Origin: CAVQMB01 sp963713445
GTDB taxonomy: Bacteria; Pseudomonadota; Gammaproteobacteria; Competibacterales; Competibacteraceae
DNA length: 64,000 bases
Assembly: GCA_963713445.1 (NCBI GenBank)
Contig: CAVQMB010000042.1
Location: 1-64,000 of the forward strand
Reading direction: 5' to 3'
Each line of letters begins with the position of its first letter. The stretch's first letter is position 1. This document shows, piece by piece, positions 34,443-43,344 of this stretch. The position numbers and the translations under genes are program-made. Below the pieces are notes generated by a model that saw nothing but the letters and a program-made list of their open reading frames with translations, was not told where the DNA came from and ran no database searches.

Positions 34443-36116
34443 TCAGTCTGCTCTCGGCCATACCCCGATCAGCAGAAATACCCCGGCACCGGCGCCGAGC
34501 AGGCTGATCCATGGCACGTCGCCCAGCAAAACCGGCCGATAACCACTCAGACCCAGTATCACGGCGCCAGCGAGCAATAAGGTGGCGCCAACGATGGCGT
34601 GGAACTGGCGGCGGTTGGCGTGAATGAGGTCCTGGCGCAGACGTTCGAGTTCCTGCGCCTGCAGGCGCAGCTGCAGTTCGCCGCGATTGGCTTTTCGTAG
34701 CGTGTCCTGAACCAGGTTCGGCAGCTCGGGCAGTTGCTCCAACAGCTTGGGCAGATTGTTTCGCAGTTTGTTGACAAAGGCGCGTGGCCCGATGCGATCC
34801 TTCATCCAGCGTTCCAGAAACGGTTTCGCGGTTTTCCACAGATCGAGGTCCGGATCCAGCTGGCGTCCCAGGCCCTCAATGTGGAGCAGGGTTTTCTGCA
34901 GCAGCACCAGCTGCGGCTGTACTTCCATGTTGAAGCGCCGTGCGGTCTGGAACAGCGTCAGCAGGAAGCCGCCAAACGATATGTCCTTGAGTGGACGGTC
35001 GAAAATCGGTTCGGAGACTGTCCGGATGGCTGACTCGAATTCGTCCACCCGGGTATCCATCGGTACCCAGCCGGATTCGATGTGCAGTTCCGCTACCCGG
35101 CGGTAGTCGCGGTGAAAAAACGCCAGAAAATTTTCCGCCAGGTAATGCTGGTCGGTCGGGCTGAGCGTACCGATGATGCCAAAATCGACTGCGATATAGC
35201 ACGGATTACCCGGGTCAGTGACATCGACGAAGATGTTGCCCGGGTGCATGTCGGCATGGAAAAAGCTGTCACGGAATACCTGGGTGAAGAAGATCTCGAC
35301 ACCGCGTTCCGACAATAGCTTGAGGTCGACACCCAGTCCCCTCAGGGTCTCCATGTCGCCGATCGGCACGCCGTTGATGCGTTCCATGACCATAACGTTG
35401 CGCCGGGTCAGCGGCCAGTAAACCTCCGGGATGTAGAGAATCGCCGAGTCGGCGAAATTACGTTTCAGCTGGCTGGCATTGGCGGCCTCGCGCACCAGAT
35501 CCAGCTCGTCGATAATGGTCTTCTCGTATTCCGAGACGACCGCCCGAGCCCGCAGCCGGCGTCCCTCGCGCCAGTAGCGTTCGACCAGCTCGGCGAAGAT
35601 GAACAGCAAGTCGATGTCGCGGCGAATGATACGTTCGATGTCCGGCCGCACCACTTTGACGATCACTTCCTGGCCATCGAGCAGGTGGGCCGCGTGGACC
35701 TGGGCGATCGAGGCTGACGCCAACGGTTGTTCATCGAATTTGCTGAACACCGCACTAAGCGGCTTGCCGTAGGTGGTCTCGATGATGACCCGGGCCTGGG
35801 TTCCCGGAAAAGGAGGTACCTTGTCCTGCAGCCGGGCCAGTTCACGGGCAATGTCATCGGGCAACAGGTCGCGGCGGGTGGATAGCGTCTGGCCGAACTT
35901 GACGAAAATCGGCCCGAGTTCCTCCAGTGCCAGTCTGACCCGGGCGCCCCGCGTGCGGTGGCTGCGTCGGCCCAGCCAGAAACCGGGTGTGAAATAGCGC
36001 AGAAAGGCGATCGGGCGAAACGGTGGAGTGGCCAGCAACAGGTCGTCCAGGCCGTGCCGGACCAGCACCCAGTTGATATAGAGTAGGCGCAGCAGGCGAC
36101 CGGGACGAAGCACCAT
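34443..36116 (-). CDS. ubiB: ubiquinone biosynthesis protein kinase-like UbiB
   Basis: 557 residues. UbiB is a membrane-bound atypical kinase/ATPase (ABC1/ADCK family) needed for ubiquinone synthesis. The family KxGQ motif is FVKFGQTLSTRRDLLP (about 80), the alanine-rich nucleotide loop is PLASASIAQVHAA, the catalytic loop is FFHADMHPGNIFV (about 285), and the DFG equivalent is AVDFGIIGTL. Two helices end the protein (about 505-550), as in other UbiB proteins. Third in the ubiE-ubiJ-ubiB run. Confidence 0.96.
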   Translation of the reverse strand: MVLRPGRLLRLLYINWVLVRHGLDDLLLATPPFRPIAFLRYFTPGFWLGRRSHRTRGARVRLALEELGPIFVKFGQTLSTRRDLLPDDIARELARLQDKVPPFPGTQARVIIETTYGKPLSAVFSKFDEQPLASASIAQVHAAHLLDGQEVIVKVVRPDIERIIRRDIDLLFIFAELVERYWREGRRLRARAVVSEYEKTIIDELDLVREAANASQLKRNFADSAILYIPEVYWPLTRRNVMVMERINGVPIGDMETLRGLGVDLKLLSERGVEIFFTQVFRDSFFHADMHPGNIFVDVTDPGNPCYIAVDFGIIGTLSPTDQHYLAENFLAFFHRDYRRVAELHIESGWVPMDTRVDEFESAIRTVSEPIFDRPLKDISFGGFLLTLFQTARRFNMEVQPQLVLLQKTLLHIEGLGRQLDPDLDLWKTAKPFLERWMKDRIGPRAFVNKLRNNLPKLLEQLPELPNLVQDTLRKANRGELQLRLQAQELERLRQDLIHANRRQFHAIVGATLLLAGAVILGLSGYRPVLLGDVPWISLLGAGAGVFLLIGVWPRAD

Positions 36117-36131
36117 GGATCCGTCAGAACC

Positions 36132-36737
36132 TCAGCATGACCGGAGACGGCGGGTCAGGCGCTGAACCCGGGCCTCAAGTCGTTCCATATCATCACGCAG
36201 CCGGTCGACGTCTGCGACGAAACGTTGTACCGCGTGTGCCGGCGGCAACAGGCAGCGCTCATACTGAACGTATTCGCTGACGTTCCGCAGCAGGCTGTCG
36301 ATGCTGTGTTGCCCCCAGCGATGCCCCGCGCGCACCAGGTTGCCGGCCTGATGAGCCGGCAGGTCACCGATCACCCGCGCCAGGGCTTCCTCCCAGTCGA
36401 CATCGAGTCCCGCCAGCAGGGCCTGCAGCCGGCGGCCCAGCTCAGCGTCGCCGTCCAGCTCGATCTCGCTCCCGCTCCCGGTACGTGTGCCACGAGCTAG
36501 CGCCAGCAGCGCCAGGGGGCTGCCCCGTACCGTCAGCTCGGGTGTCCGGTTACACTGGGTCAGCACCCGCAGACCGCCTGGTCCGGGCTGCAGGAAAAAC
36601 GTCGCATCGAGTCCTGCGGGTTCGACAGCGATGACCCGATCCTGCAGTTGAGCGAGCCGCTCGCGGGTGACCGGATCAAGCTGTAGTGCGCCGTTGACAG
36701 CGGTTTCCAGCGCGGTCGCCAGCAGCCGTGCCGCCAT
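36132..36737 (-). CDS. ubiJ: ubiquinone biosynthesis accessory factor UbiJ (SCP2 domain)
   Basis: 201 residues. An N-terminal SCP2-like lipid-binding domain (about 10-105) with VTRERLAQLQDRVIAVE is followed by helices ending in a coiled coil (FVADVDRLRDDMERLEARVQRL, about 170-195). UbiJ organises the soluble Ubi complex and binds hydrophobic intermediates. Identification rests largely on its place between ubiE (two bases upstream) and ubiB (15 bp downstream), where ubiJ is found in gammaproteobacteria, plus the SCP2-coiled-coil layout. Confidence 0.9.
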   Translation of the reverse strand: MAARLLATALETAVNGALQLDPVTRERLAQLQDRVIAVEPAGLDATFFLQPGPGGLRVLTQCNRTPELTVRGSPLALLALARGTRTGSGSEIELDGDAELGRRLQALLAGLDVDWEEALARVIGDLPAHQAGNLVRAGHRWGQHSIDSLLRNVSEYVQYERCLLPPAHAVQRFVADVDRLRDDMERLEARVQRLTRRLRSC

Positions 36738-36739
36738 AT

Positions 36740-37492
36740 TCAGAACTTATAGCCGCGATGAATGGCGACGATGCCGCCGGTCAGGTTGAAGTATTCACAG
36801 CGTTCGAAACCCGTTTGCTGCATCATCGTCTTGAGGCTGTCCTGATCCGGGTGCACCCGGATCGACTCGGCCAGATAGCGGTAGCTCGACGCATCGCGCA
36901 CGATCAACTGCCCCAGCAGCGGCAGGACGGTGAACGAGTATACATCGTATGCCGGCTTGAGGCCGGGGACGACAGGATGTGAGAACTCCAGGATCAGGAC
37001 CCGTCCGCCGGGTTTCAGTACCCGCAACATCTCCGCCAGTGCGTGTTCCTTGTGGGTCACGTTACGCAGTCCGAAAGCCATGGTCAGGCAGTCGAAGCTA
37101 TTGCTGGCGAACGGCAGGGCTTCGGCGTTGGCCTGCGCGTAGCCGACGTTGCCGACCCGGCCCTGGTCGACCAGCCGCTCCCGGCCGCGACTTAGCATGC
37201 GGGCATTGATGTCACTCAGCACCACGTAGCCGCTGGCACCGACCTGATCGGCTAACCGGGCGGCCAGATCACCGGTACCTCCAGCCAGGTCGAGCACCCG
37301 GTTACCGGGATGCACCGCCGCCAGCTCCAGCGCGAAGCGTTTCCATAGCCGATGGACACCCAGCGACATCAGGTCGTTCATGATGTCGTAGCGATCCGCC
37401 ACCGAGTCGAACACCGCGCCCACCCGCCGGGTCTTCTCCTCGGGATCGACCTGCTGATAACCGAACGGGGTATCTTCTTCCATGGCGGTCAC
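36740..37492 (-). CDS. ubiE: ubiquinone/menaquinone C-methyltransferase UbiE
   Basis: 250 residues. SAM-dependent methyltransferase that methylates the quinone ring in ubiquinone (and menaquinone) synthesis. Motif I is VLDLAGGTGDLAARLA (about 65-80); other family marks are FGYQQVDPEEKTRRVGAVF at the start, YDIMNDLMSLGVHRLWKRF and LTMAFGLRNVTHKEHAL. The ATG overlaps the end of the DUF971 gene by four bases. Transcribed with hslVU upstream and ubiJ and ubiB downstream. Confidence 0.96.
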   Translation of the reverse strand: MTAMEEDTPFGYQQVDPEEKTRRVGAVFDSVADRYDIMNDLMSLGVHRLWKRFALELAAVHPGNRVLDLAGGTGDLAARLADQVGASGYVVLSDINARMLSRGRERLVDQGRVGNVGYAQANAEALPFASNSFDCLTMAFGLRNVTHKEHALAEMLRVLKPGGRVLILEFSHPVVPGLKPAYDVYSFTVLPLLGQLIVRDASSYRYLAESIRVHPDQDSLKTMMQQTGFERCEYFNLTGGIVAIHRGYKF

Positions 37493-37899
37493 GAGGCCGG
37501 GTAGAACTGATCCGGGCGCAACACGCCCGCCGACTCGGATTCGTCGCCGCGCGACTGACCGGCCTGCGCCAGACGCGTCAGGTAATCCCGCCAGTTGCGC
37601 GAGTAATCCGCACCCAGTTCGTACAGGTAATCCCAGGAATACAGTCCGCTGTCGTGGCCGTCGTCGAACACCAGCTTGACCGCATAGTGACCGATCGGCT
37701 CAATGGCGCTGATGTTGACGCCGGCCTTGCCGGAGACCAGCACCTCCTGGCCGGGGCCATGCCCGCGGACCTCGGCAGACGGCGAGAACACGCGCAGATA
37801 CTCGCACGGCAGCCGGAAGCTTTGGCCATCGCGGAATGCGACTTCCAGCACCCGCGATACCTGGTGCAGGCGAATGTCGGTGGGTGTGGCACTCATCAT
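37489..37899 (-). CDS. DUF971 family protein (gamma-butyrobetaine hydroxylase-like N-terminal domain)
   Basis: 136 residues. A single DUF971 domain: TDIRLHQVSRVLEVAFRDG, then LPCEYLRVFSPSAEVRGHG, and IEPIGHYAVKLVFDDGHDSGLYSWDYLYELG, which is the strongest family match. Related domains bind zinc, but I see only one cysteine here (LPCEY). In gammaproteobacteria this gene commonly sits between hslU and ubiE, as here. Its role is not established. Confidence 0.9.
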   Translation of the reverse strand: MMSATPTDIRLHQVSRVLEVAFRDGQSFRLPCEYLRVFSPSAEVRGHGPGQEVLVSGKAGVNISAIEPIGHYAVKLVFDDGHDSGLYSWDYLYELGADYSRNWRDYLTRLAQAGQSRGDESESAGVLRPDQFYPAS

Positions 37900-37903
37900 G
37901 ACC

Positions 37904-39241
37904 TCACAGGATGTAGCGGCTCAAGTCCTGGTCTTCGACCAGGGCCCCCAGGTGTTCATTGACGTAATCACGGTCTATGGTCACGGAATGGCCGGATCGA
38001 TCCGGGGCCTCGAACGAGATGGCTTCCAGCAGCCGCTCCATCACCGTGTGTAGGCGGCGGGCACCGATGTTCTCAGTGCGTTCATTGACTTGATAGGCCA
38101 CCTCAGCGATCCGTCGGACGCCGTCGTCGGTGAGCGTGAGTGCCACCTCCTCGGTGGCCAGCAGGGCCCGGTACTGCTGGGTCAGCGAGGCGTCCGGCTC
38201 GGTCAGGATGCGGACAAAATCCCCGACCGAAAGCGCTTCGAGCTCGACGCGGATCGGCAGCCGGCCCTGCAACTCGGGAATCAGATCGGACGGTTTGGCT
38301 AGGTGGAACGCGCCCGAGGCGATGAACAGGATGTGGTCGGTGCGCACCATTCCGTACTTGGTCGACACCGTGCAACCTTCGACCAGCGGCAGCAGGTCAC
38401 GTTGCACGCCCTCGCGCGAGACATCCGGGCCACCGGTTTCGCTGCGCTGGGTCACTTTGTCGATTTCGTCGAGGAACACGATCCCGTTCTGTTCGACGTG
38501 TTCCACTGCTTTGACCTTGAGTTCGTCCTCGTTGACCAGGTTGGCCGCTTCCTCTTCGGTCAGAACCTTGATGGCGTCGGCTACGGGCAGTCGGCGGGTC
38601 TTGGTGCGGCCGCTATTGAGGTTCTGGAACATGCCCTGCAACTGCTGGGTCATCTCCTCCATCCCGGGTGGCGCCATGATTTCCACACCCAGTGGCCGCG
38701 AGGTGACCTCGATTTCGATTTCGCGCTCGTCCAGCTCGCCCCGGATCAGGCGCTCGCGGAGTTTGCGGCGCGCCGCCGAATTGTCGGGCTCGACGGGCTC
38801 ATTGGCGAAACCGACGTTGCTGCGCACGCGCGGCAACAGCACATCGAGAACCCGTTCCCGGGCGGCCTCCTCGGCCTGGACCCGGACCTTGTCCATTTCG
38901 GATTCGCGCAGTAGCTTTATCGCCATGTCCACCAGGTCGCGAATGATGGACTCGACGTCGCGTCCGACGTAACCGACCTCGGTGAACTTGGTCGCCTCGA
39001 TCTTGATGAACGGTGCATTGGCAAGGCGCGCCAGCCGACGCGCGATTTCGGTTTTGCCGACGCCGGTGGGGCCGATCATCAGGATGTTCTTGGGCGTGAT
39101 TTCGTTGCCCAGGGCCGGGTCCACTTGGAGGCGTCGCCAGCGGTTGCGCAGGGCAATGGCGACCGCACGCTTGGCAGCGTGCTGGCCGATGATGTGTTTG
39201 TCCAGTTCCTGGACGATCTCGCGGGGGGTCATGGCAGACAT
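37904..39241 (-). CDS. hslU: HslU, ATPase subunit of the HslUV protease
   Basis: 445 residues, the usual length. A AAA+ unfoldase that feeds substrates into the HslV chamber. N-terminal MTPREIVQELDKHIIGQHAAKRAVA; Walker A IGPTGVGKTEIARRLA (about 55-65); the pore loop EVGYVGRDVESI; an intermediate domain (about 110-240); Walker B IVFLDEIDKV; and the C-terminal LSRYIL tail that docks into HslV. Follows hslV by 29 bp. Confidence 0.97.
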   Translation of the reverse strand: MSAMTPREIVQELDKHIIGQHAAKRAVAIALRNRWRRLQVDPALGNEITPKNILMIGPTGVGKTEIARRLARLANAPFIKIEATKFTEVGYVGRDVESIIRDLVDMAIKLLRESEMDKVRVQAEEAARERVLDVLLPRVRSNVGFANEPVEPDNSAARRKLRERLIRGELDEREIEIEVTSRPLGVEIMAPPGMEEMTQQLQGMFQNLNSGRTKTRRLPVADAIKVLTEEEAANLVNEDELKVKAVEHVEQNGIVFLDEIDKVTQRSETGGPDVSREGVQRDLLPLVEGCTVSTKYGMVRTDHILFIASGAFHLAKPSDLIPELQGRLPIRVELEALSVGDFVRILTEPDASLTQQYRALLATEEVALTLTDDGVRRIAEVAYQVNERTENIGARRLHTVMERLLEAISFEAPDRSGHSVTIDRDYVNEHLGALVEDQDLSRYIL

Positions 39242-39270
39242 TGGGTATCGTCCGGTCCGATGCCGGGGCC

Positions 39271-39813
39271 TCAGGCGCCCGGCAGTTCTTCGATGGTCAG
39301 CTGGGTGTTGGTGTAGATGCAGATGTCGGCGGCGATGCCGAGTGCCTGTTCGACGATGGGCCGCGCCGCCAGTTCAGTATGTTCGAGTAACGCCCGGGCC
39401 GCGGCGGTTGCGTAGGCGCCACCGGAGCCGATGGCGGCCAGGTCGTGTTCCGGTTCGATCACGTCGCCATTGCCCGACAGGGTCAGCAAGGTGTTTTGGT
39501 CGGCGACGATCAGCAGCGCCTCCAGCCGGCGCAGCATACGGTCGGTGCGCCAGTCCTTGGCCAGTTCCACGGCGGCACGGGTCAAATTGCCCCCGTGTTG
39601 TTCCAGCTTGCCCTCGAACCGCTCGAACAGGGTGAAGGCATCGGCGGTGCCGCCGGCAAAGCCGGCGATGACATTGCCGTGGTAGAGGCGGCGCACTTTG
39701 CGGGCATTACCCTTGAGTACGGAGTGGCCCATGGTGACCTGACCATCGCCACCGATGGCCACCCGGTTGTTACGGCGGACGGCGAGAATCGTGGTGCCGG
39801 AAAATTGGTCCAT
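39271..39813 (-). CDS. hslV: HslV, proteolytic subunit of the HslUV protease
   Basis: 180 residues. The threonine protease of the bacterial proteasome-like complex. The start MDQFSGTTILAVRR shows a six-residue propeptide; Thr7 would be the catalytic N-terminal residue after processing. IGGDGQVTMG, KGNARKVRRLY and GFAGGTADAFTLFERFE are family marks. It is first in the hslVU-DUF971-ubiEJB run. A sequence resembling a sigma-32 -10 element lies about 60 bp upstream, inside the loop of the preceding terminator. Confidence 0.97.
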   Translation of the reverse strand: MDQFSGTTILAVRRNNRVAIGGDGQVTMGHSVLKGNARKVRRLYHGNVIAGFAGGTADAFTLFERFEGKLEQHGGNLTRAAVELAKDWRTDRMLRRLEALLIVADQNTLLTLSGNGDVIEPEHDLAAIGSGGAYATAAARALLEHTELAARPIVEQALGIAADICIYTNTQLTIEELPGA

Positions 39814-39856
39814 CGTTATGGCTTATCGGTTGCTGAGAGACGGCATTGTACTAGAT

Positions 39857-39895
39857 AAAAAAAGCCCCGGTTAATGGGGGAGGATAAACCGGGGC
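39857..39895 (-). terminator. rho-independent terminator downstream of polA
   Basis: Nine-base arms GCCCCGGTT (39864-39872) and AACCGGGGC (39887-39895) enclose a 14-nt loop. On the minus strand the hairpin is followed at once by seven Ts (39863-39857). It therefore ends leftward transcription from polA, or from a short RNA between polA and hslV. Confidence 0.8.
39871..39880 (-). promoter_or_regulatory. candidate sigma-32 -10 element for hslVU
   Basis: Reads CCCCCATTAA on the minus strand, matching the heat-shock sigma factor -10 consensus CCCCATNT. TTGGCC lies 15 nt upstream in the -35 position and matches TTGAAA only partly. It is about 58 bp before the hslV ATG. The element falls within the loop of the polA terminator hairpin. 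hslVU is heat-shock controlled in E. coli, which is the reason to take it seriously. Confidence 0.35.
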
Positions 39896-40037
39896 CAACG
39901 TCATGCCCAGCTTGGGACAGCCGGGGTAGGAGCCCGCTCAGGGAGAGAAGCGGGCGAGCACAGCGCGTTGCACTCGAAAACCTTTGATAACCCTCAGCTC
40001 GAAAAGTTTCATCCTTCGCTCACGGATGTCGCCGTTT

Positions 40038-42743
40038 TCAATGCGCTTCATCCCAGTTCGCGCCCTCACCTATATCGACGACTAATGGTACACGAAGTTC
40101 CGCCGCATGAGCCATGCAGTGACGTACCGCATCCCGTATTTCCGCAATGGCACTTGCAGCGACCTCAAACACCAGTTCGTCATGCACTTGCATGATCATG
40201 TGGGCGTCGCTGCGATCGAACAGGAACTGTGCCACGGCCAGCATGGCACGCTTGATGATATCGGCCGCTGTTCCCTGCATGGGCGCATTGATGGCGGTGC
40301 GCTCGGCCGCTTGCCGGCGCTGGGCGTTGCCGGCACGGATCTCAGGCAGATACAGCCGGCGGCCGTAAACGGTCTCGACGTAGCCCTGTTCGGCCGCCTG
40401 GCGCCGGGTGCGTTCCATGTAGTCGCGTACTTGCGGGTACCGTGCAAAATAGCGATCGATGTACGCTTGGGCGGCGTCACGGTCGATCCCCAGTTGTCGG
40501 GCCAGGCCGAACGCCGACATGCCATAGATGAGACCGAAATTGATGGCCTTGGCGGCGCGGCGTTGATCGGCCGTCACGGTCGCTGGCACGCCGCCAAAAA
40601 CCTCGGCGGCGGTGGCGCGATGGATGTCGCGGTCGTCGGCAAATGCTGCCAGCAGCCGTTGGTCGCCCGACAGATGGGCCATGATGCGGAGCTCGATCTG
40701 CGAATAGTCGGCGGCCAGTAGCCGGTAGCCGGGCGCGGCCACGAACGCCTGCCGGATGCGGCGGCCTTCCGGGGTGCGGATCGGGATGTTCTGCAGGTTG
40801 GGGTCGGACGAGGATAAGCGCCCGGTGCTGGTCACGGCCTGATGGTAGGAGGTATGCAGGCGACCGCTGTCCGGGTTGATCAGCTGGGGCAGCTTGTCGG
40901 CATAGGTCGATTTGAGCTTGCTCAGGCCGCGATGTTCCAGGATCAGGCGCGGCAGTTCGTAGCCGCGGGCGGCCAGCTCCACCAGCACCTCTTCGGCCGT
41001 CGATGGCTGCCCGGTGGGCGTCTTGCGGATCACCGGCAGGCCCAGCTGATCGAACAGGATGCTTTGCAGTTGCTTGGGTGAGCCCAGGTTGAACGTCTGA
41101 CCGGCCTCCGCGAGCGCTTGCTGTTCGAGCGTCGCCAGCCGTTCACGGAGCTCGCGGCTGTGCGTGGCCAGCAGTTCGGTGTCGATGCGAACGCCACGCC
41201 GCTCCATGGCCACCAGCACCGGGATCAGCGGTATTTCCAGCGTCCGGTAAAGGGTTGCCAACTGCGGCGTTTTGTTCAGCCGTGGCCACAGGCACTGGTG
41301 CAGCTGCAGGGTGATGTCAGCGTCCTCCGCGGCGTAAGGACCGGCGGCGTCCAATGGCACCTGATTAAAGCTGAGCTGACGGCTGCCCTTGCCGGCGACA
41401 TCCTGGTAGCGGATGGTACGCCGATCCAGGTAGTGTTCGGCCAGCGAATCCATATCGTGGCGGCTGGCGGTGGAATCCAGTACGTAGGACTGCAGCATGG
41501 TGTCATGGGCGATGCCGCGCAGCGCGATGCCGTGATTGGCCAGTACGTGGCTGTCGTATTTCAGATTCTGCCCGAGCTTGCCGCGGTGCGGGTCTTCCAG
41601 CAAGGGGCGGATCTGGTTCAGCACCTGGTCGCGGTCGAGCTGGGTTGGGGCATCGGCATAGTCGTGTGCCAGCGGCAGGTAGGCGGCCTGACCGGGTTCC
41701 GCTGCAAACGAGATACCCACGATGCGGGCGGTGAGATAGTTCAGGCTGGTGGTTTCGGTATCGAAAGCGAACAGTTCGGTCCGGTCGAGGCGTTCCAGCC
41801 AGGCGTCGAACCGCTCCTGGTCGAGGATGATTTCATATTCCGGGTCCTTGTGGGCCGCCGCTGGTGTGTCAACGCCACGGGCGGGATGCTGTTGCCCGAG
41901 CTGGCGCAGCCAGGATTTGAACTCGTAGCGCTGGTACAGTTCGCGCAAGGTATCTATCGCCGGCGGCTGCGGGGCCAGATTCTGCGGATCTTCGCTAAGT
42001 TCGACGTCGCAGCGGATGGTTGCCAGCCGGCGCGAGAGTTCCAGCTGGTCCAGATGGGTCCGCAGCCGCTCGCCCGCCTTGCCCTTGACGCTGTCCGCCC
42101 GGGCTACGATGGCATCGAGCGAGCCATAGTCCTGCAACCAGCGGGCGGCGGTCTTAGGGCCGACACCAGGGATGCCGGGGATGTTGTCGCTGGTGTCGCC
42201 CATCAACGCAAGGTAGTCGATAATACGCTCTGGTGGTACGCCAAACTTCGCCATGACGGCGCCATTATCGAGGCGCACGTTCTTCATGGTATCGAGCAGC
42301 GTGACATGATCATTGACCAACTGCGCCATGTCTTTGTCGCCGGTCACGATGATGACGTCCATCCCGGCCTCCACACCCCGGCGGGCCAGCGTGCCGATGA
42401 CGTCGTCGGCCTCCACCCCGGGAACGCACAGCAACGGCAGCCCAAGCGCCCGCACGCAGCGGTGTAGCGGCTCTATCTGGGCTGCCAGTTGCTCTGGCAT
42501 GGAAGGCCGGTGGGCCTTGTACTGGGCGAACAACTGGTCGCGGAAGGTCGGTCCCCGGGCATCGAAAACGACCGCAGTGTGGTGTGGCTGCTGCTCGCTC
42601 AGCAATTTGCGCAGCATGTTGAGCACTCCATACAGCGCACCGGTGGGCTCGCCCGAGCTGTTGGTCAGCGGTGGCAGGGCATGGAACGCGCGGAACAGAT
42701 ACGACGAGCCGTCGACCAGCAGCAGTACGTTGGAGTCGTTCAT
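40038..42743 (-). CDS. polA: DNA polymerase I
   Basis: 901 residues. Carries out Okazaki fragment processing and repair synthesis. The 5' nuclease domain starts LLLVDGSSYLFRAFHALPP and has GVEADDVIGTLA and TGDKDMAQLV. The 3'-5' exonuclease domain has FAFDTETTSLNYL (about residue 340) with the metal-binding Asp and Glu. The polymerase domain has DYSQIELRIMAHLSGD, RRAAKAINFGLIYG and QVHDELVFEV. All three activities should be present. ATG 42743 is chosen because the homology begins there; two further upstream starts would only add an unrelated tail. A terminator follows about 145 bp downstream. Confidence 0.97.
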   Translation of the reverse strand: MNDSNVLLLVDGSSYLFRAFHALPPLTNSSGEPTGALYGVLNMLRKLLSEQQPHHTAVVFDARGPTFRDQLFAQYKAHRPSMPEQLAAQIEPLHRCVRALGLPLLCVPGVEADDVIGTLARRGVEAGMDVIIVTGDKDMAQLVNDHVTLLDTMKNVRLDNGAVMAKFGVPPERIIDYLALMGDTSDNIPGIPGVGPKTAARWLQDYGSLDAIVARADSVKGKAGERLRTHLDQLELSRRLATIRCDVELSEDPQNLAPQPPAIDTLRELYQRYEFKSWLRQLGQQHPARGVDTPAAAHKDPEYEIILDQERFDAWLERLDRTELFAFDTETTSLNYLTARIVGISFAAEPGQAAYLPLAHDYADAPTQLDRDQVLNQIRPLLEDPHRGKLGQNLKYDSHVLANHGIALRGIAHDTMLQSYVLDSTASRHDMDSLAEHYLDRRTIRYQDVAGKGSRQLSFNQVPLDAAGPYAAEDADITLQLHQCLWPRLNKTPQLATLYRTLEIPLIPVLVAMERRGVRIDTELLATHSRELRERLATLEQQALAEAGQTFNLGSPKQLQSILFDQLGLPVIRKTPTGQPSTAEEVLVELAARGYELPRLILEHRGLSKLKSTYADKLPQLINPDSGRLHTSYHQAVTSTGRLSSSDPNLQNIPIRTPEGRRIRQAFVAAPGYRLLAADYSQIELRIMAHLSGDQRLLAAFADDRDIHRATAAEVFGGVPATVTADQRRAAKAINFGLIYGMSAFGLARQLGIDRDAAQAYIDRYFARYPQVRDYMERTRRQAAEQGYVETVYGRRLYLPEIRAGNAQRRQAAERTAINAPMQGTAADIIKRAMLAVAQFLFDRSDAHMIMQVHDELVFEVAASAIAEIRDAVRHCMAHAAELRVPLVVDIGEGANWDEAH

Positions 42744-42799
42744 AAAGAAGCGGTCCTGGTTCTGGAGCACTGCCATTATCGCCCGCGCCGGGTGAGCCG

Positions 42800-42837
42800 G
42801 CAAAAACACGCCCGGCCCCGCAGGTGCGGGGCCGGGC
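42800..42837 (-). terminator. rho-independent terminator of the fasciclin gene
   Basis: A 13-bp GC-rich stem (42810-42822 with 42825-42837, arm GCCCGGCCCCGCA) with a tiny loop. On the minus strand it is followed by GTGTTTTTG, so a short T-run is present. It lies 28 bp after the fasciclin stop and separates that gene from polA. Confidence 0.7.
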
Positions 42838-42864
42838 CGCAACAGCGTGGTTTCCAGGGTGTCG

Positions 42865-43344
42865 TCAGGCAGGCGGCATCAGCACGCTGTCGATGACGTG
42901 AATGACGCCGTTGCGGGTCTCGATGTCGGTCGTTATGACGCGCGCCTCATTAATCATCACCCGGTCGCCATCCGTATCAACCATCAGTTCGCCACCCTGG
43001 GCTGTCGGCAACGTACTCTGGCCGGCGACCTCGCTGGCCAGCAGCTTGCCGGAAACCACGTGATATGTCAGTACCTTGGCCAGCGCTTGCTTGTCGGCCA
43101 GCAGCGCAGTGAGCTGAGCGGCCGCAATCTTGGCGAATGCCTCATCGGTGGGCGCGAACACGGTGAATGGTCCGTCCCCCTTCAGGGTATCCACCAGCCC
43201 GGCCGCTTGCACCGCCTTAACCAGTGTGCCGAAATTGCCGGCCGCCGCGGCGGTATCCACGATGTCCATTTTTTGACCCGCCCATGCCGAACCCGCAATC
43301 ATCAGCAGCGCACCGGCGAAAACAGCTTGCAACATGCGTATCAT
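42865..43344 (-). CDS. secreted fasciclin-domain protein
   Basis: 159 residues. A signal peptide (MIRMLQAVFAGALLMIAG, cleaved after AWA) is followed by one fasciclin (FAS1) domain: MDIVDTAAAAGNFGTLVKAV, then GPFTVFAPTDEAFAKI (the H1 motif) and LTYHVVSGKLLASEV, ending IHVIDSVLMPP. FAS1 proteins are secreted adhesion or surface proteins. Here there is no second domain or anchor, so it is probably free in the periplasm or medium. It is bounded by its own terminator. Confidence 0.92.
   Translation of the reverse strand: MIRMLQAVFAGALLMIAGSAWAGQKMDIVDTAAAAGNFGTLVKAVQAAGLVDTLKGDGPFTVFAPTDEAFAKIAAAQLTALLADKQALAKVLTYHVVSGKLLASEVAGQSTLPTAQGGELMVDTDGDRVMINEARVITTDIETRNGVIHVIDSVLMPPA

Larger units (their letters stand above)
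39857..39985 (-). ncRNA. candidate structured small RNA or 3'UTR RNA downstream of polA
   Basis: Between the polA stop (40038) and the terminator lie two further hairpins on the same strand: arms GCCCGCT and AGCGGGC at 39932-39955, and a short CCCA/TGGG stem at 39905-39915. Together with the terminal hairpin and T7 tract this makes a compact chain of three stems about 100 nt long. The spot downstream of polA is where Spot 42 lies in E. coli, but I see no sequence similarity to it. No clear promoter is visible, so it may be processed from the polA transcript. The 5' end given is approximate. Confidence 0.3.

Noticed and set aside
39857..39985. Direct assignment as Spot 42 RNA
   Set aside because: Only the position beside polA agrees; I see no sequence match and the flanking yihA gene is absent.
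41118..42467. A 449-codon open frame antisense to polA
   Set aside because: It lies wholly inside a strongly conserved gene, has no family resemblance, and arises from GC-rich codon bias.
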